Assembly (NCBI GenBank): GCA_002308555.1
Contig: DBWD01000151.1
Span: 1 to 5,538, forward strand
From: a bacterium UBP3_UBA1247
GTDB taxonomy: Bacteria > UBA3054
Reading direction: 5' to 3'
DNA length: 5,538 bases
Part shown: piece by piece, positions 4,501 to 5,538 of the stretch
Position numbering within the stretch: position 1 is the stretch's first letter
How the letters are laid out: the number at the start of each line of letters is the position of its first letter
The notes under the pieces: generated by a model
What the model saw: the letters and a program-made list of their open reading frames with translations, nothing else
Database searches by the model: none
Told to the model about the DNA's origin: nothing
Program-made: the position numbers and the translations under genes

Positions 4501-5538
4501 GGTGAAGGAGGCGAGCACCGCGGCCAGAAGCGCCCTGAAAAGCAGATTCGAGAAGGCGTCCAGTCTTTCTTTTTCAAGCAAGGGAGAGACGAGGCCGAAG
4601 AGGATGGCGACGGTCCCGAAATTCGCGAAACCGCAGCAGGCAAAGGTCGCGATCCTCAGCGTTCTCGGAGAGACCGCTTCCGCTATCTTCAGCAGTTCCT
4701 GGTAAGCGACTATCTCGTTCAGGACGACCTTGCAGCCCAAAACGTAGCCGACTTTCGAGCATTCCGCGGCGGGAACGCCCATCAGGAAAGCGAAAGGCCA
4801 GCCTATGAGACCGAAGATTCCCTGGAGGGATATTTCCGGATAATTCGGGAAAAAAGCTTTGGGAGCGATCAGCAGCCTGTTTATGAAATAAATGGCGGCG
4901 GAGATCGCGATGAGCATGGCGATGACGCTCACGGCCAATTTGAGGCCCGTCATGGCCCCTTTCGCGAAGGATTCGGCAATTCCCCTGCCGGACATGAGAT
5001 CGGCCTTTATTTCGCCGTCAGGCGCGTTTTCTTCCTCTTCCGGGCACATGAGCGCCGCGAACATCACGGCGGAGGGCGCCGACATGAAACTGGCGAGGAC
5101 AAGGTCGCCGGAGGAAATGCCCATGCTTGCGAGCAGAGGCATCAGGGCGAAAGAGATCGTGGCAAGCGAAGAGACAAGCAGGATCATCAGCGAGCGTTTG
5201 CTCATCTTGGGAACGTAAGGCGCCAGGATGCTCGCCGTGACGCCGACTCCGAAGAAGATCGAGCAGGCCGCGGCGAAAGCGGCGGAGCCCTCGATGCCGA
5301 AGAGTTTCCTGAAGAATTTCGCGATCCAGGAAATGATCTTCTGCGGGATCCCGAGATAGTATAGCACTCCCATGAAAGCCGAGATCATTATGATCGTGCA
5401 GAGGCAGTTCAGGGCGAAGTACATCCTGATGTCCACGCTGCCGAAAACGCTCCTGCCGCCGGCCGCGGCGGACTCTCCCAGAAGCTTGAAGAAGCCGCCC
5501 AGATATTTGTAGGCGGCGCCGTCGGGCTTCAGAAGAAA
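4471..5538 (-). CDS. Concentrative nucleoside transporter (CNT/NupC family), N-terminus cut by window edge
   Basis: CNT proteins import nucleosides with sodium or protons across the inner membrane. The frame is open to the right edge, giving 355 residues, with about 60 N-terminal residues probably missing by comparison with a roughly 400-residue family. In fragment numbering, hydrophobic segments lie at about 42-64, 88-110 (HP1), 116-140, 145-164, 198-223, 241-256, 262-283, 295-321 (HP2) and 333-355. Family signatures are clear: GCKVVLNEIVAYQEL (268-282), the CNT GxKxxxNExVAY motif with its substrate-binding Glu; SPRTLRIATFACCGFANFGT (290-309), matching SPR...CGFANFSS; and MSAPSAVMFAALMCPEEE, matching the MSAPAAL...PE segment. 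However, HP1 reads IFFGVGVTASILAPYV where the family has IFVGQTEAPLLIRPYV, so the Gln-Thr-Glu that contacts the base is absent. The substrate is therefore uncertain. The GTG at 5436 lies inside the conserved domain and is not the true start. Stop TAA is at 4471-4473. Confidence 0.88.
   Translation of the reverse strand, partial: FLLKPDGAAYKYLGGFFKLLGESAAAGGRSVFGSVDIRMYFALNCLCTIIMISAFMGVLYYLGIPQKIISWIAKFFRKLFGIEGSAAFAAACSIFFGVGVTASILAPYVPKMSKRSLMILLVSSLATISFALMPLLASMGISSGDLVLASFMSAPSAVMFAALMCPEEEENAPDGEIKADLMSGRGIAESFAKGAMTGLKLAVSVIAMLIAISAAIYFINRLLIAPKAFFPNYPEISLQGIFGLIGWPFAFLMGVPAAECSKVGYVLGCKVVLNEIVAYQELLKIAEAVSPRTLRIATFACCGFANFGTVAILFGLVSPLLEKERLDAFSNLLFRALLAAVLASFTTAALLAAIF

Noticed and set aside
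4471..5436. GTG at 5436 as the true start of the transporter
   Set aside because: The frame stays open for 34 more codons to the window edge, and those codons continue the CNT-like sequence (for example LGGFFKLLGE). The GTG also lacks a Shine-Dalgarno. The gene is partial at its 5' end.

Overview
The window carries the ends or whole of four protein genes in a GC-rich bacterial background, with strong G/C preference at third codon positions. On the minus strand lie nusA (complete) and, downstream of it, infB (its C-terminal part runs off the left edge). This is the conserved transcription/translation core operon. A divergent plus-strand gene encodes an exported protein with degenerate GLUG-type repeats. 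It meets, tail to tail, a minus-strand gene for a concentrative nucleoside transporter (CNT/NupC family), whose N-terminus is cut by the right edge. A Gram-negative, uncultured lineage is suggested by the plain Sec signal peptide without a cell-wall sorting signal, and by the long Lys/Ala/Glu/Pro-rich IF-2 linker. A PVC-type phylum (Lentisphaerota or Kiritimatiellota) or Elusimicrobiota would fit, but the sequence alone does not decide this.

Layout: 1-1791 infB, minus, partial (597 codons seen, ending just after the first GTPase motif); 1792-1855 short spacer with the infB ribosome binding site; 1856-3043 nusA, minus; 3044-3301 divergent regulatory spacer; 3302-4474 GLUG-like exported protein, plus; 4471-5538 CNT transporter, minus, partial. 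The last two genes overlap by 4 bp at their stop codons.

The most informative non-coding stretch is the nusA/GLUG spacer. It holds a good sigma-70-type promoter for nusA (17-bp spacing). Directly downstream is a terminator-like hairpin that competes with an upstream 7-bp hairpin for the same strand segment, which is the classic layout of transcription attenuation. Because NusA itself acts on pausing and termination, autoregulation is an attractive inference. On the other side there is a perfect TATAAT box, and an 8-codon mini-ORF whose stop overlaps the GLUG gene start.

nusA and infB work together in the central information-processing operon; the usual rimP is not upstream of nusA here. The exported protein and the transporter have no evident functional link to them or to each other. 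The transporter is odd: its C-terminal half keeps CNT signatures, but the base-recognition loop (normally Gln-Thr-Glu) is replaced. I found no mobile element, CRISPR array, tRNA or rRNA, and nothing that I would call a wholly new system.
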